A stretch of DNA of 64,000 nt, taken from the NCBI GenBank assembly GCA_018389105.1, contig JACATO010000688.1, forward strand, positions 164,001-228,000. The letters run 5' to 3'. This DNA comes from Nautilus pompilius. Its lineage: Eukaryota > Mollusca > Cephalopoda > Nautilida > Nautilidae. The translations under genes and the position numbers were made by a program. A model generated the notes under the pieces. The model was not told where the DNA came from. It made no database searches and worked only from the letters and a program-made list of their open reading frames with translations. This document shows positions 8,397 through 23,329 of this stretch, one piece after another. Within the stretch, counting starts at the first letter, position 1; each line of letters opens with the position of its first letter.

Positions 8397-11300
8397 TAAA
8401 ATATCATTTTGTCAGAAACTTTCCATTGCTAGACAACGGGGCAGATAACTATTTACTTTTACGTGTTATCAAGTGAAAATTAGTTTTTTTTTTTTTTTTT
8501 TTTGTCAAAGGAATATTGATTATAATCCACTCGCAGATCTAGACTTTGGCAGTCAGCTTCCATCTATGGGAGTGCCCAAGTCACCAGCATGTCGTGTATC
8601 TAATATGATTTTGCCAACAAACAAACTTATTGATTAACCACCAAAAAAATCTCTACTCTCTGTTCAGTAAAGAAAAAGTCATTTCCAATAAAATACTAAG
8701 CCAAAATGGACAAAGCATAGGTTCCAATATATATCCCTGTAGTACACAGTAATTTGATTTCACTGGCAATTGTGTATAATTAACTGACAGGGCTAAAGGA
8801 TCATACATTCTGATGTGTAGCATGTTTTTTCATAAATCCACGAATAAAAATTTTCTAAAAAGTCAATACGACAAAACTATTTCTGGACACATTCGAGATT
8901 AAAGATAAAAAAAGAAAAACATTCTTTAAAAACAACAGAGAGGCAAAATGCAGGTTGCTTTTTCCATAACAACAGAATCAAATAAACAGCTCTACTATTC
9001 ATCAAAATTCATAAATGCTATGTTTATTTATGTTCCCAAATTTTAGACACCAAAAACCATTTTCATCATTCAACACTGTAAAGTTATTTATTGGCCATTC
9101 AAGAAGAAATATTTTGCAACATTCAAAGAGAAGAAAAAGTGGTTTACATCAAATCCATGAATGATCTGGCATGAATCATGAATGAGGAGCACAAGATCAC
9201 CATAAAATATCTACACTTCTGTTCCTCACTACTTCATCAGCATGCAAAAGACATCTTTATAATGATTGGAAAATCTGCCTCTTAAATTATTTTGGTAAGA
9301 GATTGTGTCAGTAGCTGTTAGCTGAAGACATTTATCACTGGACACAAACAAAAGGAATGAGATTATAATATGTAGCAGCTTCTGCTTTTTTTTTACCTGT
9401 ATCCTCAGCGCAAAGAACAGATTTTGCAGAGTGTCTGCCTTTTTATGAGAAGGGACAAACACCTACAGAATTAACAGTATGACAATATCTTTAAAACATG
9501 CACTGATGAACAGAAAACCAACGAACTTTTACTTTTCCCCCAAACAAAGTAAAACTGCAGAGATAAAGACAGTATGTAGTTCAAGATACAGAAAGAAGCA
9601 GCTAGTTTCATGCAAATGACAGCACCAGTTATTGTAAAAGTAAAAGGATTCAGCCGTGCTGTTCTTTAAATATAGTTATTCATTGCATAATAGATAATGA
9701 ATCCATTATAAACAGTATGGAGTGAACTAACCAGAGCCTACACGCCATACAGGAGAAATGTTGAATCAAAATCCGCTTTAAAAAAAGAAATGGGTAAATT
9801 TCCCCTCTTAGATAGCGTGCAATATACACTCATAAGTATGATAATAAACAATTTGCAATGTAAAGACCATTTCCAAACTGTTTTAAGTCTACATAAAAAT
9901 TACATCAATCATGTTTATCTGCATGTTGGAGAAAATCTCACTAGCAGACCACTACAGAAAGTCTTTCAAATAGTTTGGCTGCATATTTGTCAATTTTAAA
10001 ATCCATGAAATGATGAGAATGATAAACATGATATATCTTTTACATACTGCATGCATTCAAGGATCATTCTAACCAGGGCTGACATTGTGTCAATAAATCA
10101 GGCCAAATTCCTAAAATTATCCAAATTTGAGCTACAACCACTGAGTATATTAGCAATTTCGAATTTAAAACCACAATATCATGTACCATTAGGTTGAGTT
10201 ATGGTTGCATCATGTAAATCACCTGAAAGCAATGTTTTCTTTTGTCTATATATAAAGATAACAGAGCAGCATGTGAAATAACTAATGACCAAATTAAGAA
10301 TATTCTTGATCAGTGATAACAAATCAGCAAAAAATTTCTGTAGTTATCAATCAGTATCCTGCAATACCATTTGTAGCAGCAAAAATCAGGTGAGTAAAGA
10401 ATGTGATTTTTAGGACCTTTCTAAGAGACAATGCATCAATAATAGTCTACTATAGATTTTAAAGAAAACTAAATGCATAATTTTGTTTAAAAATTAATAA
10501 GTCAAAAAAATATACTGATAATCAGGATTTAAAAAGCAATGAATATTTACATCCCATTTTTTTTGCGTGATAATGTGAGAGGGTGCTTTAATTTTTAAAA
10601 TGCAGAATTTACCTGGGTAGGAAGAATTACCATAGCTGCCATCTTGGTTTTAGAATTTACAAGAGTTACTTTTGATGCATTAATTATAAAAGAGTAACAA
10701 AGAAAGTGCTGCTCTCTTGAATGCTAAAGAAAATTAAATGTTCCATTTGCTACATCTTCCCTTAAAAACGTGAAAGATTATGTAATCCTCAGGAAATGTA
10801 TGCTTCAGTCTGTATTTTCCAACCTATGTGATGCTCGCCATCACATCTCTGTTCCTTTAATTAATAACTTCTGAGCTGCCATCTACTGATCACAAGGCAA
10901 TCAATCCGATTAAGTGTGTTTCTATCTAGGAAGTTCCAAATCCATTTATGGATATTTCTGTAAGAAAGTAGCAAAGCCCCCAATTAATAAAACATTTATC
11001 CAGTGGACTCCAACTTATCTCTCCCCATTTTCATTCATTAATCCCTCCCCCAGCAGCCCAAGGACTATAACTTCAAGGCTACCATTTCCACAGCAAAACC
11101 ACCTATCATGCAAAACAGATCAAGTCTTTACACTTCACTGATGACATGTTATACAGGTTATTACAGAAGGCATCTTTGCCTTCTCGCATCACCGTTAACA
11201 AATGATGCATGGCATGAAGAATCATAACCTTGGGAGGATACAAATGATTCTCTCATCTGCCTCCCACTCAAAGCCTTCAGAAATATAAGAGCTTGCATTT

Positions 11301-13542
11301 ACTCGGATAGAACCATATCTCCATTTAAACATGGTACACTAAGTAATGTAAAATTTGAAATAATGAAGCTCAAAGATTTTGTGGTTGTATTAAAGATGAA
11401 GTTTGTTAATATTTAAAGATGTACTTATTTTTTTAAAGATGATTCCTCAAATTAAAAAAAAAAAATTAAATTTCTCCTATGATTAGAAATTTCCCTTCCC
11501 TCTCCAGCAAAATAATGTATAGTTTTAAGTTAGTCAGTCTACTTAACGTACTCTACTTCTGGTCTATCAGAAAAACTTGAACTGTTATTTCCCCTGAGAA
11601 GGCAAAGATTTCTAGTACAGAAAAATTGGTCTGCATTACCATGACCATGGCTGCTACTGACAGAAATGAATTTTGCAAGCACCCGGATAGATTTCACCCA
11701 GACGAAATTCTTCTCCTCTTACCCAATAGGAAGCCAGACGTTCTTCTCTCATATTCGCCTAGACACATCATTGTTAGCCATTAACATTCACCCATTTCTT
11801 CCAAAACTCTATCTAATAGTCTCCATGATAAATGTATTTACTTTCTAACAATTTATCTAAGTCATGTTTCTTTTCCTAGCTTTCTTTCTTATAATTGCAA
11901 CGACTCAAAGACTTTGTTGGTGCTTTTATCGAGAACAAACAGTTTGGTAAATATGTTGATTTATTTAAAAGAACAAAAAATTTTAAAAATAAATAAATAA
12001 AAAAAAACCAAACACTATAATGTCAGAATGGTGTTAATATTAATATTGTTCAGAGTATAATTCAAAAATTCTGTTAAAACCATAATGCATAAATATTTCT
12101 GCCAGTCAAATTTTTGAAAAAGACCAATTTCATCAAAGAAAACAAACTTCTAAAACCTATTTTGTGATATAGGATTTGCAGATTAGCAAAGACGAGACCA
12201 CACTATTTCATGAGCAAACAGTAAAGTTTACAATTATAGTTTTTTAAAACTGCTTCTGTATTTGATTGATATAAGAATTTTTCTATATTTATCTGAGTGT
12301 ATAGGCACTAAGATTTCCTCACATCTTGGGTTTCTGCCATGAAAATTCTGTGTAAACGAACTTTGCAAACATTTAATTCTATGGGTAGCAGCCATTTAAG
12401 TTTCGAAAATTTTCAAACTCCTATCAGAATGCAACATGAGACACTTCATCTTTTGTTTAATAGATAATACACATAAGATAATTCAGCTGCCAGTCTGATC
12501 CAGATTACCTCACAGGTTATTATTCAGCACTCTGAAGATATATAACCAATAAATCTTGCACAAAGCAAAGGTTTCTACAAAACATTCTCAGAAGAGATTA
12601 GGAGACAGAGCTTGAAATGATTTCAGCAATCTAAGGAATATTAGGGGTCCAGTTGCATTTCACTGAACACTGAACTTAACTTACAAGGAATTAAATGGCA
12701 ATCTTGTGAAATATAGTTTTCTTTCACTACTCTAAAGTGCTGTCAAATTAAAAAAAAAACAACAAAAAATATTTTTAAAATCCATACGAAACCGTGAAGA
12801 GGAGAAATATGATTTCCAGAAATTTCAGGGTAGAGTGTAAATGACACCCTGTGTACACACTATCCAGTCCAAGTTGTTTTTCTTTCCTTAAAAATATTAT
12901 CAGTGCAGCTACTTGTGAAGCTAAACCATAGGACAGAATTCCACAAACTGTGTTAGCAACAACCAATCACCACAAGGACTCATTGTTTTGGTACCCGTAC
13001 AGCCAGCTAATTTTGCAGCTTAATTATAAGAGAGAGTTTTAAAATCAGTACAATGGAAAACACAAAAAAAAAACATGGCCGCCACTTCCTTAACACTAAA
13101 TCTGTGTTATGATAAACTTGATGAAGTCCCAACTACCAAATACCAACCCCTGCTCAGAGATTCTCATCCACCTAAGCTACTGGGAGAAGCCACAATCTCA
13201 TAGCCCATTTACTGATCAACAATCTTTAATCTCAAATCAGGAACTCTTTTTCCTCTCATTTGTGGTGTCCATCTTTCGAAGGTCTCAATTATCCAGGTAA
13301 CTGTCTGGAGCTTGAAAATATAGTCAGCAGATCTGGTGAGTGACAGCATGCGTTTGACAGGAGAAATTAACCAACTACAAGCTCTTTAATGCAAGAACAA
13401 TGCTATCGGTATTGGGGAGCTCCCACCAGCCTAAGAATCACATCAATAAAACTGATTTTATTTAGTGGTCTTTTCTAGATAGGTTCCATATTGTATACAG
13501 TGTAAAAATTAATAATTATTTAAAAGTACAAAAGTTTGCCTG

Positions 13543-13559
13543 ACACACACACACACACC
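13543..13559. repeat. (AC)n microsatellite
   Basis: Short AC tract of eight units. Confidence 0.85.
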
Positions 13560-15924
13560 AGCGGGGTATAGATGGTTCTGTCGAGTAATTGCTGTATTTT
13601 TGTTTCAAAAATTTCACTGCCTTCATTCATTCATTCTTACTTAACAGCAGAGAAAGGGGCCTAAGTTTATATATCTGGACATTCATTTTCTTTAATTAAA
13701 CGGATACTATTACTATTTTCAGAAGTAACTAATGAGAAATTATATTATTAAGGTATGTGAATAAATAATCCTTCATTATAATTGTTGTCGTTATTATCTT
13801 TGCTATTCCATTTAACACGTTGGCCAGAACAGATGACTTCAGTCGGTAAATAAATCAAAAAAGTTGTCTAACCATCGGCATTAAAAAAAATAAATTACAA
13901 AAGGGTCTTCTGATCTGATAGCTGTAAATTATACATCCTCAGGAGAAAGGAAATTGGGCATATGAGGCGTCCAAGGGCTAAACCATCAAGAACTAATGCA
14001 ACACCAAATCATAAATGAAAAGAAAGTGCCTTTTAAGGTGTATACTCATGGGTACTATATTTTCATTTATACTAACAGCCAAGTTAATGAACAACACAAA
14101 AACCAATAATGCTGCCTGACAAACAACATTACCATAAACAGGATATCTGAGTTTGTCATTTTAAAAACTTCATCAGAATAAAGCTTTCCCCCCTTCCAAT
14201 TTCAAGCAACTGAAGGACAAATTAAAATATAAAGCAACTCTCTCTCATTCTTTCTAAAAGCATTCCCCCCCTTTCCTGTTGATCAGATGTTTCCTTAGAA
14301 ACCCTTTTTACTCAGCACCAGAAGGATAATTTTATAAAGGGAAAGTGTGGCAGCGTGGAATCGTCATGATTATTCTGGAGAAAAGTCAACCTTCGAACGA
14401 TGCAAGCACAGTAAAGAAAGGTGCAATAAAACCAATATTTCACCGTCAGTGGTGATGTTCAGCTGAACATTAAGATGACTCCCCCACCTTCATGCCACAA
14501 TCAAAGTGAAAGTGTTTCTCAAGTGTTCATTTTGAGCCATAATTGCTTAGGTCGATAGAGCATCAGTTATTCACCATGATACTTGCTTAGATTCCATCAA
14601 CGGAGATCATAATTACTGGTATAAATCCAAGATGTGAGTGCTCTGAAAGAGGTAAAATCCCACAAGCTAAAGTGAGACCAAAAATCAAAAAAAAATATGA
14701 GCAATAGAGGCCACTAAATAAGGCAACTCATTTACACCAATCATTTCTCAGCAGAATTATTTCAATATATAGATTTTAGTACAATTCAAAATTCAGCTAA
14801 GCAATTTTAAAAATACAATAATTAGCATATTTGTTAAAATCAGACGTTTTTTTGGTTTGTACAGTAAAATAAATTAGGAGAATCTTAGACTATAACTAAA
14901 GTGAGAGTAACATTTTCTTCTAGTTGTCATCTTTTCTGGCTTATATGGATGGATCACTTCCACTTAGGAAGCTGGATGACATAACAGCGAGACTGTCACA
15001 ATCACGTGGCATTCTCTTCAGGAGAACTGGCTTCTAATACAAGTAATGGAAAATGTTAACAGTAAAATTCTTCACAGACTGAGCCCACAACAAGAGAAAC
15101 CATAAGGGGGTTTCAGATTCCTCCCTATCCATCAGAACTGAAATGCAATTCTCAGAATCTCCTCCCTGCATAGTTAAAAGTGGTCCATCTGTTTCCAGAA
15201 ATACTGATGATTTTCTTTCATGAGAAGTATCATCATTGAAATAGAGCAACATATCTTTAGGTGTTAATAAAAGTGCGAAAGGCTGCGAGGAAAACAGAGA
15301 AACTAGCGAGCACTTATTATTACTCTGGGTGCACAAGCATGACATCATCAAACGTGTTTATATAACACAGAATATTCACTGACTGGTATAAAAGATTATC
15401 CAAAATAATGATAAACTTTACATTTAAAACCTGAGGCAAGAGAGTTTTGTAAAGACATCATAGTTAAAGAAAGCCCAGGTATCTAATGTATGGATCGGTA
15501 AGAAATATAAGAACTTATTGCTAATCTTTATAAAAATCTGTGAAGATACTGCCTGCCAACTAATGTCATAATGAGGCTACATCATCATTCATTGTCAATA
15601 AAATTACTGATGAAGAAGCCTAACAGCAAATAATAAAAAGCACATGATAATTAAAACATTGTCTAACCATAAGTGCAGAGAAGTGAAGAAACCCTAAATT
15701 TAATATCGTGATAGATAATAATAATAATAATAATTTAGAGCAATGCCATTGCAAAAATACATAATTAAGTAGTTAAAATGCATTAAAGAAAGGCCTGCAA
15801 TTATTTATCCTTCCTCTGGTTGTTGTTATTTTTTAAAGTTAATGATGATTAAGGTTCTAAACAGTTGTTCAGGTAAAGAAATCCAAAAAGGAAGACATAA
15901 TTTAAATAATGCAGAATTAAATGT

Positions 15925-15958
15925 AAAAAAAAAAAAAAAAAAAAAAGAGGAGGAGGAG
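15925..15958. repeat. Poly-A run followed by AGG repeats
   Basis: Twenty-two A residues (15925-15946) run straight into GAGGAGGAGGAG. This could be the tail of an old retroposed element, but no body upstream is recognisable. Confidence 0.6.
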
Positions 15959-18900
15959 ATGCACCCTAAAGAGATCTGGTCCAGAAAATCACCAGCAGAA
16001 TAGTTTAATTACTCTGAATACTTCAGGAAAAAACGACGAGTGCTAGCTGTGTCCCACTGCTGCGAGTTCATAGGGCAATTAGTGATGCAAAGAAAATCCC
16101 GACAGAGGTTACTGAGTAAGGAAACTGACATAAATCATAAATCAATCTCTTTCTACATCACCACAATAAAAAGTCAATGATCCTTTTTTCTTTCCTTTGT
16201 TCTAGAATGTTTCAAAAGTAAAATTCCGCCGAAAAATTCTTTGGCGTTATAAATAATTTTTCCTGCCATTTCTTGGGTTTGTCTTTTTTTTTTGCTTTAA
16301 TAAGGATCACCTCTCTTAACACTTTGTTTTTACCCTTTCTGGCATTCCACATTCTGAAAAGTCAATTCATCTGTAACTTTTACTCCTACTTCAACATAAC
16401 AACTGATATCTGTTTTCAAAGATGTCGATTTTCCGCAGTTTTCTTCAAGCCTTCAGAACCTGGATTCCAACCCTATTCATCATGCTGTGTGCTTGGATTG
16501 CTCCATTCCTCCATCTGTTAGAAGCCATTGAGGTGATGCAAGTAATCTAAAAACGATAGACAAGCGGCATCATCAATATTGTGGGTGATAAAATCTATAC
16601 CGGAGGATGGAGACTGTGGAAAAACTGAACTGAATTCACAGATAAATGTAGGTGCGCTCTATCCAAACAGGTTGACTAAGGCTGCGTGAGTGTAGCTCGT
16701 AGTTTGTCAAGATGGCTTACAAAATCCACAAACATGGCAGCCAACATCTTCCCACCCAGTTACTCATTCTATTATAATGAGCGACGATTAAAACATAGTA
16801 AATATCATAATGCCATATTTCCTGAGAAGATGTATAACAAATACATTCTTTTAAAATATTAAAATAACATCTTAATTTACTGTAAAAATCAAAAACTCTC
16901 TTTACTGCGTGATTGACAGTGAGAATTCCGACACCTATTTATTTAGGACAATACATCCAGCATGGTTATGTACTCCTGTGACCATTGCCTAAATGTAGAG
17001 AAGACCTTACCTGTAAAAAAGCTTTACAAAGGAAATAAAACAGAACAAATGGCTACTTACAGAACAGTACACCTTGTTACAAATAGTGCATATCTTAATG
17101 AAGATGTTACGACTCAGACTGGTCAGTCAGTCATGGTGCTGCGCATGTGTATAAATCAGACTGTCTTCCTTCCAGTTTGTTACGTGTCACCGTTTAGAAT
17201 TTTTTCAATGATTATATGATTATTCAAACAAGCATCTTATGGGATTTTTGTCATCTTCTTGGTATTTCAACAAATGAAAGAGCTTTTCCTAACAAGAAGC
17301 ATTTCTTACAGAATCTATTTTGCTTGTAAAAATTTCTCCAGTGCAGCAAGAAACCAAGTGCGAGATATCTTCCAATGGTTTAACAAATAGTTAATTAAAA
17401 GTAGAAACTCATTTATATAATTTCAGCTTAATTGCTGAAAGTAAATAAATTTTTTTTTTAAAAAAGGAAAAGTCAAATACTCCTTATAATGTTTTGTTAT
17501 TTCAGGAACTTAATAATCCGCTTTGTGTCAGTTTACTGCATTTCCAAAATATAAAAATAAGAATGAACTGATGATGAATGGGTTAATCAGAAAATAACTA
17601 GATATCAATTTACACTAAAGATCACAAATCTGAATTAGTTCGTTATCCATGACTGACACTAAAACTAAAATTATGCTTGGTACTTTTAGACAAAACCAAT
17701 CAACTCACCCACTTATTCCCTTTATCCCTGACAGCTGATAAGTTACAACAATTTCTATCCCCTTCGTCTTCAAATGGTTAACATCCATCAGAAATGCCAA
17801 CCTACTCTGGTGCCAATAACTGGAAGTATCTATCTTTTTAATTACTTTCTCTTTCATTCAGAAAACCCCATTCTTCAACAATCAGCAATAAACACCATCT
17901 CTGGGAAATTATGAAACTAACTCTGATCGCCTATTCTATCCAAATTCTATTATCACAGAAATTTTTATTTTTTTAACAAAACAATCTTAAAAAAATATAA
18001 TATGCTGATGACCTTCAGTTCTTTTGTCCTTGAAATCAAAATGCCCTTAAGAACTAATTTCAGTGAACCTTAATCTGATTGGCTGAGGAAGATCATGCAA
18101 TTAGACACAGAGCAATCATCATTTACATACAGCATACCTTTCATTATTTGTGCAAAGCCATGTTTTGTTGTTGTTTTTTAATCAGCTCCATTAACTGAAA
18201 ATGTTTAACACAGATGAAACGGATGGGAGGCAAGGCATTGCAATGCGTGGTAAATGAAACCACACCAAACTCACAATGGCTAATGATGATCTAACAAAAG
18301 ATCCTTCATGCAGCGACAATATAAAACAACTGTTCGCCCGAAATATCTTCTTTGACTTCGCAATGCCGTGAGAAAATTGCCAGGCTATGCACCACTTACA
18401 CTGGACATTTAGGAGAGGGGGGCGGCATTGAATCAACAGGAAACTGACCATAAACAAGGACGCCTAGCGAGAGACTAATCGTAGCAGCAGCTGCTAGTCT
18501 CCAAACTGGCGTGACAAGAGGCAACAACTGCACCTTTACTGCAAACACTCCATCAAAAACCAAGCTTTGAAAATCGTCAGTGCAGCAACAGTGAAACCCC
18601 CTTCTTGCCATCATCATCATCATCATCCATTATTTTTACAAATTAAGTTACAAATACTCAACATGGAAGAAATGCTAGCGAACAGTTTCAACTGGCCATG
18701 TAAAAGATTGTGCTCAAGTCAGTTTTTCTAACTATTATCATTTCTGCTAACCCTAACAGATTTTGCACATAATTCTTTTCCTTTATTACTATTCTATTGC
18801 TCACCTTTGATGGCAAAATCCAAAGAGATTGTAAGTTGGAGGTTAATTTCTCCAATGAAACAAAACGGTGCCCTACGGCCGAGCCTAACTGTGACAAACT

Positions 18901-21900
18901 TCAAACACGTCACGTAGCAGCAATATGCCAGAAATACTTTTCCTTTTATTGATTTGCATCAACCACTAGAGTTCCCAGAAGCAGCAGATAACTATCCAGC
19001 ATCTCGGAATCCATGACTACTGAAAAGATTCAGGGCTTGACGGAAGATAAAACAGCAAGAAATGTCATATCGTTCAAACTTATAAGATTTTTTTACCACA
19101 TAAAACCATAAAAGATTTAAAACCCATCAAAGTTTCCTTTGTTTTAATCCCTTTCAAAAAACAAAAAAAGGACTAAATATTTAAGCTCACATCACTTTCA
19201 ATGATTTACATCAATCATGCTTATTGATTTTATTCAATTTCAAATCATTAAAAATTATATAATAAAATATTCTATATGAATTAATAAGTATATACCTTTT
19301 ACTGATGTATGTATCGATAGAAATGGGATAAGTACAAAATAACTATTTTAGAACTGCAATTTTGCATATTACTGCAGTCTGCTGCCAAACTTGTTTTTCC
19401 TATTTAATCAGAAACTATGTATTCAAACTGATAGAGTGAGTGGTTATGGGGTTCATCTTCTGCAACCAATATATTTTATTGGGTACAGCAATGGATGTTT
19501 CCCATTTGCCAAACCCAGCTGCTGGATTTGTATCACCAATATGTGAATGATTTCTTTATCTTTTCTTCCATCATTTCACCATGGAAGTGGAAGATGAAGG
19601 ACAAAGAATCTGATTTGAAAAGTCAGATCTGCAATATTCCATAAATCTATGCCTTCGGGGTTTAACCAACTTTATTAAATTTAATGCTATATCAATTGCA
19701 GTTTTGCCGGCTCACAAAATATATTCATAATGCATTACATTTCATAGTAAATCTCAGTTTATTAAAGCTTTATCTTAAAAAGTGAGTTCTAGGTACATAA
19801 AATATTTTCTGAATTCTATAAATTGCTTTGCTGGTTCATTCTGTCTCAATAATTCATGGTTAACTGAGATGGAGACCAAGCAGATAATTGATAACAGATT
19901 TAAATGTGTCTTAAACACATGCAAAGTAAGTTTGAATTTTTTATCCCCAACAGGTACACACCGTTTATATAGATAGATGTCACACCAGGTCTGCATGCAC
20001 TGGTAAAATCATACAGTGTGTTGCTGTGCACTTCTTTATGATGACAAATTCCATCTGGATGCCATGAGGACCCTAGCCAAGTCATTTCCTGACTCCCAGG
20101 TCTGTATCAATACACAATAAACTATTGTTTATCGAATAACATGCATTTTAAACTCTCTATCTAATTCAGTCTCTCTATGCTCTCCAAAAAATTAACTCTC
20201 TTCAGTTAGGTTTATATTTTGTGTTTTTCCCCTTACACTAGTTGAAAGTGAGCTTCCATTAAGTCAGAAATACCACAGGTGTATTTCTTTTTAACATTTC
20301 ATTTTTATATTTAGCTATTACTTCATTGCAGCGTGTTTTTGTTTATTATAGAAGATCAAACACGAATACTTTCTTGATACCCATAAGAAAACAGTTTCCA
20401 AAGTGGTTTGTAGTGGTTAAAAAGTTTGGGGAACACAACCACTGGAGAGTGAGAATGCCAGAAAAACTTCATCACCAGGTGGAACCATATTCCAAGATGC
20501 ATACAGTTTATCCATCTTGCATAGGTTTCAAAGACACAAATAAATCCCATCTGCAAGAACATAACCGGAAAATAAACAATTAAAAAATGACACAGATAAC
20601 AGACAATAGCCCAGACATGCTAAATAACAGAAAAAAAAACTACGTACTACAAAAAATGCAGTTCTGTAAAACACAGCTTTCGGTCATCACGTGTATAGGA
20701 AAATGGCGCAGCATTGCAGAGATGGGTGGCTTTGATGTCCCCCCGTCTGGCTCCTATGACCATGCTTTTTAATGAACCAATAAAATACCTCCGAACCTAT
20801 CAACTCATACGTAAATATGAATCTAGGGAAATTATAACTGCGAAAGAAAATGCATAGACAAATTGCATCGTGACAAACAGAACTAAGAAATCAATAACTT
20901 TGAAGGCAGTGAATAAAATATCGTAATAGTATCTACACAGAATTTAAAATCTCCATTGATCCACAAAAACGCCTCTTTGACTTGGAAAGCCAGTAGTTTG
21001 TAAAACTTTGCTGGCGACTCTAGTATTCTGTAGGCAAACGAGGCCACTTTACCGTTCCTGGCCAAGTCTCTGTGCCACAAGGGCAGATAAGGAAAAGCCA
21101 GGGCGACTTGGGGAAGAGTTCATCACAGAATCATATTTTTTAAAGAGATCATGAAAAATGAGACATGTGATAGGTCCCTTGGGTCATTCAGAGTAGGAGT
21201 CGGCTAGTAGCACTGGTAACCAGCCAGCCCTCCTGCTTTTCAGCGTCTTGCATCCTACCTCCGCCCCGCCCCAGTTATTATTCTGGGTCCTGACTTGTGA
21301 ATGGTTAGGTACATCAAATGAATCATATATATATATATACTCAGCCACACGTGAGAGTTTATGAGAAACAACACAATACATGGCTTGTGACTACTCTGAA
21401 GTATTATTACATGATAGACTAAAAAAAGAAAATGTTATTTAGTATCTCATTGCAACCCTGAGCCCAGAATGCTCCGGTTGGTAGTTCTCCCTTCTTGGGT
21501 TGGGCCACTGCTTATATGGACAGAAGTTATGTTAAGCAGCCAGCATCTCTGTAGCTTACTGATATATTCACAGAAAAAAGAAAGAAAAATAACATTTGCT
21601 CTTAAAATTAAAGGTTTGACAATTCCTACCTACAAGGGTGGCTGAGTATTTAAAGTTAACACTGCACACTGATAAACTCTTCAGATGTGGGAGGAAACAC
21701 AACACAGCTAATTTGTGCAGAAACACCATGGCAGAAGCAAGGTTCACCAAGCCAAACCATGTCCTGTGACCTGTACAGATAACAGATGACCAGTTTTTTT
21801 TCACTCACTCAATTAAACACTGAAAAACAAAGGGGGGAGGGGACAGAAATAAAGGCATGTAGAAAGTTGTTTGAGGAAATAGTTAGCCAGTGCAGCAGAG

Positions 21901-23291
21901 TTAGGGATCCTGAAGAACTAAGGACCCAAACATCTGTAATGACGACCCTACATCACCATCCATGATGGCTACATCTGAACAGTTCAAGTGTCAACAACCT
22001 TTTAACTTTTGTTTAAAATAATGGATTCTGAATTTAAATCATTTATTTATTTAATATAACTTCTGGTTGTTGTTATCTGCCCAATATGGCCCTACATCAA
22101 GTATGGCGCTATCTGTATCTGTTCAGAAAGAGAGAGACTTAGTATTTTTTTTCTCCTTTTCAAATTTGGTTTCAAACCAGCAGTAATTGTATTAGAAACG
22201 CTACATAAATCACCTTACAAAATCATGCTACTGGTTAACTGAATAAAAATCTTATTTCTCACTTTAGATCCAAATTTACTCTCACTATTCCCAGAGATAT
22301 CATTTAATGGATTATTTGCAAACCTCAATAAACTTGTGAAAAAATTCAATATTCGGACAGTGCATATATCTTGGAATGGTGTGGCCTGCTTTCACTGTAA
22401 TTCAGACAAACCCTGTTATTTGCAAAATAAATTGTAATCATTATGAATTAGTTTATGAGAGTGAAAGAACTGCGGGGCTAAATCAAAGAAGAATAAACAG
22501 TCCTTTTCCTTGGCAATATTTAGTTATCTGACACAGCCAACCATTCTCTTCTCTCTGGTTGCAACATAAATTGGAATAATGGCCATTTTATACTGTGCAC
22601 ATAAACATCTTCTCCATAAAGTTCTTTAAGTTTATGATTTATTCCAGCAGCTCAACCTTCTTAATCTAAAGGTTTTTCCAAGAATGTGGCACCAATCATT
22701 GCAGTAGTAAAGCACAGTATTTTTTGTAATGAAATTTATTTTCATTAAAACACAGAGTTGTGGGTTAAGTCTGAGAATTCTGTTATACCCTATCGCCCTG
22801 TATCGGAAGAACTCACCTTTTCTACATTTAATTACAGAAAACTAATACTTTTGCACCGAGAACCTATCAACCACAAAAAAAAAGTGGTGACAAATTTTCT
22901 AATGAAGAAAATAAAAAGCTAAAAAAGTCAGCAATGATGTTATTTCAGACGTTTTCCTCTGATGGAGCTACGCCGTCATGACGTCTTATGATGGCCCTCC
23001 ATTCAATTCAATCTATCTGCCATTTTCACCACCACCCAGTAGATTTACAGCCAATTCTAATTTTGTAAGTAAAATACATAGATATTCATTACGGTGGATG
23101 CACACATCTGAAACTTCAAGAAATTTGAACTGTCAACTTATTTTTTAAATCAAAATATTTCGGCATCCTTTGAACGTTTCCAAAAACTAGGCATTGTCAT
23201 CTTATCTATTAGTAGAGTACATTTACTATTTCTCCATTCACAAAGGAGCATGAGTCATCACTTACAGACATCATCTGCCATAAAGCTAAAC

Positions 23292-23329
23292 AATTATTAT
23301 TATTATTATGATTATTATTATTATTATTT
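23292..23329. repeat. (ATT)n microsatellite, one interruption
   Basis: About twelve ATT units with a single G interruption near 23310. Confidence 0.9.

Larger units (their letters stand above)
7066..14520. other. Long A/T-rich non-coding stretch
   Basis: I see no recognisable gene. It contains an (ATT)n microsatellite at 8371-8396, a T run at 8484-8503 and (AC)n at 13543-13559. A strong donor-like CAG|GTGAGT (GT at 10390-10391) follows a 46-base open segment at 10344-10389, but its acceptor is weak. Open frames of 60-77 codons here (for example 9229-9462 minus, 9790-9999 plus) have compositions expected of translated A/T-rich DNA. Confidence 0.55.
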
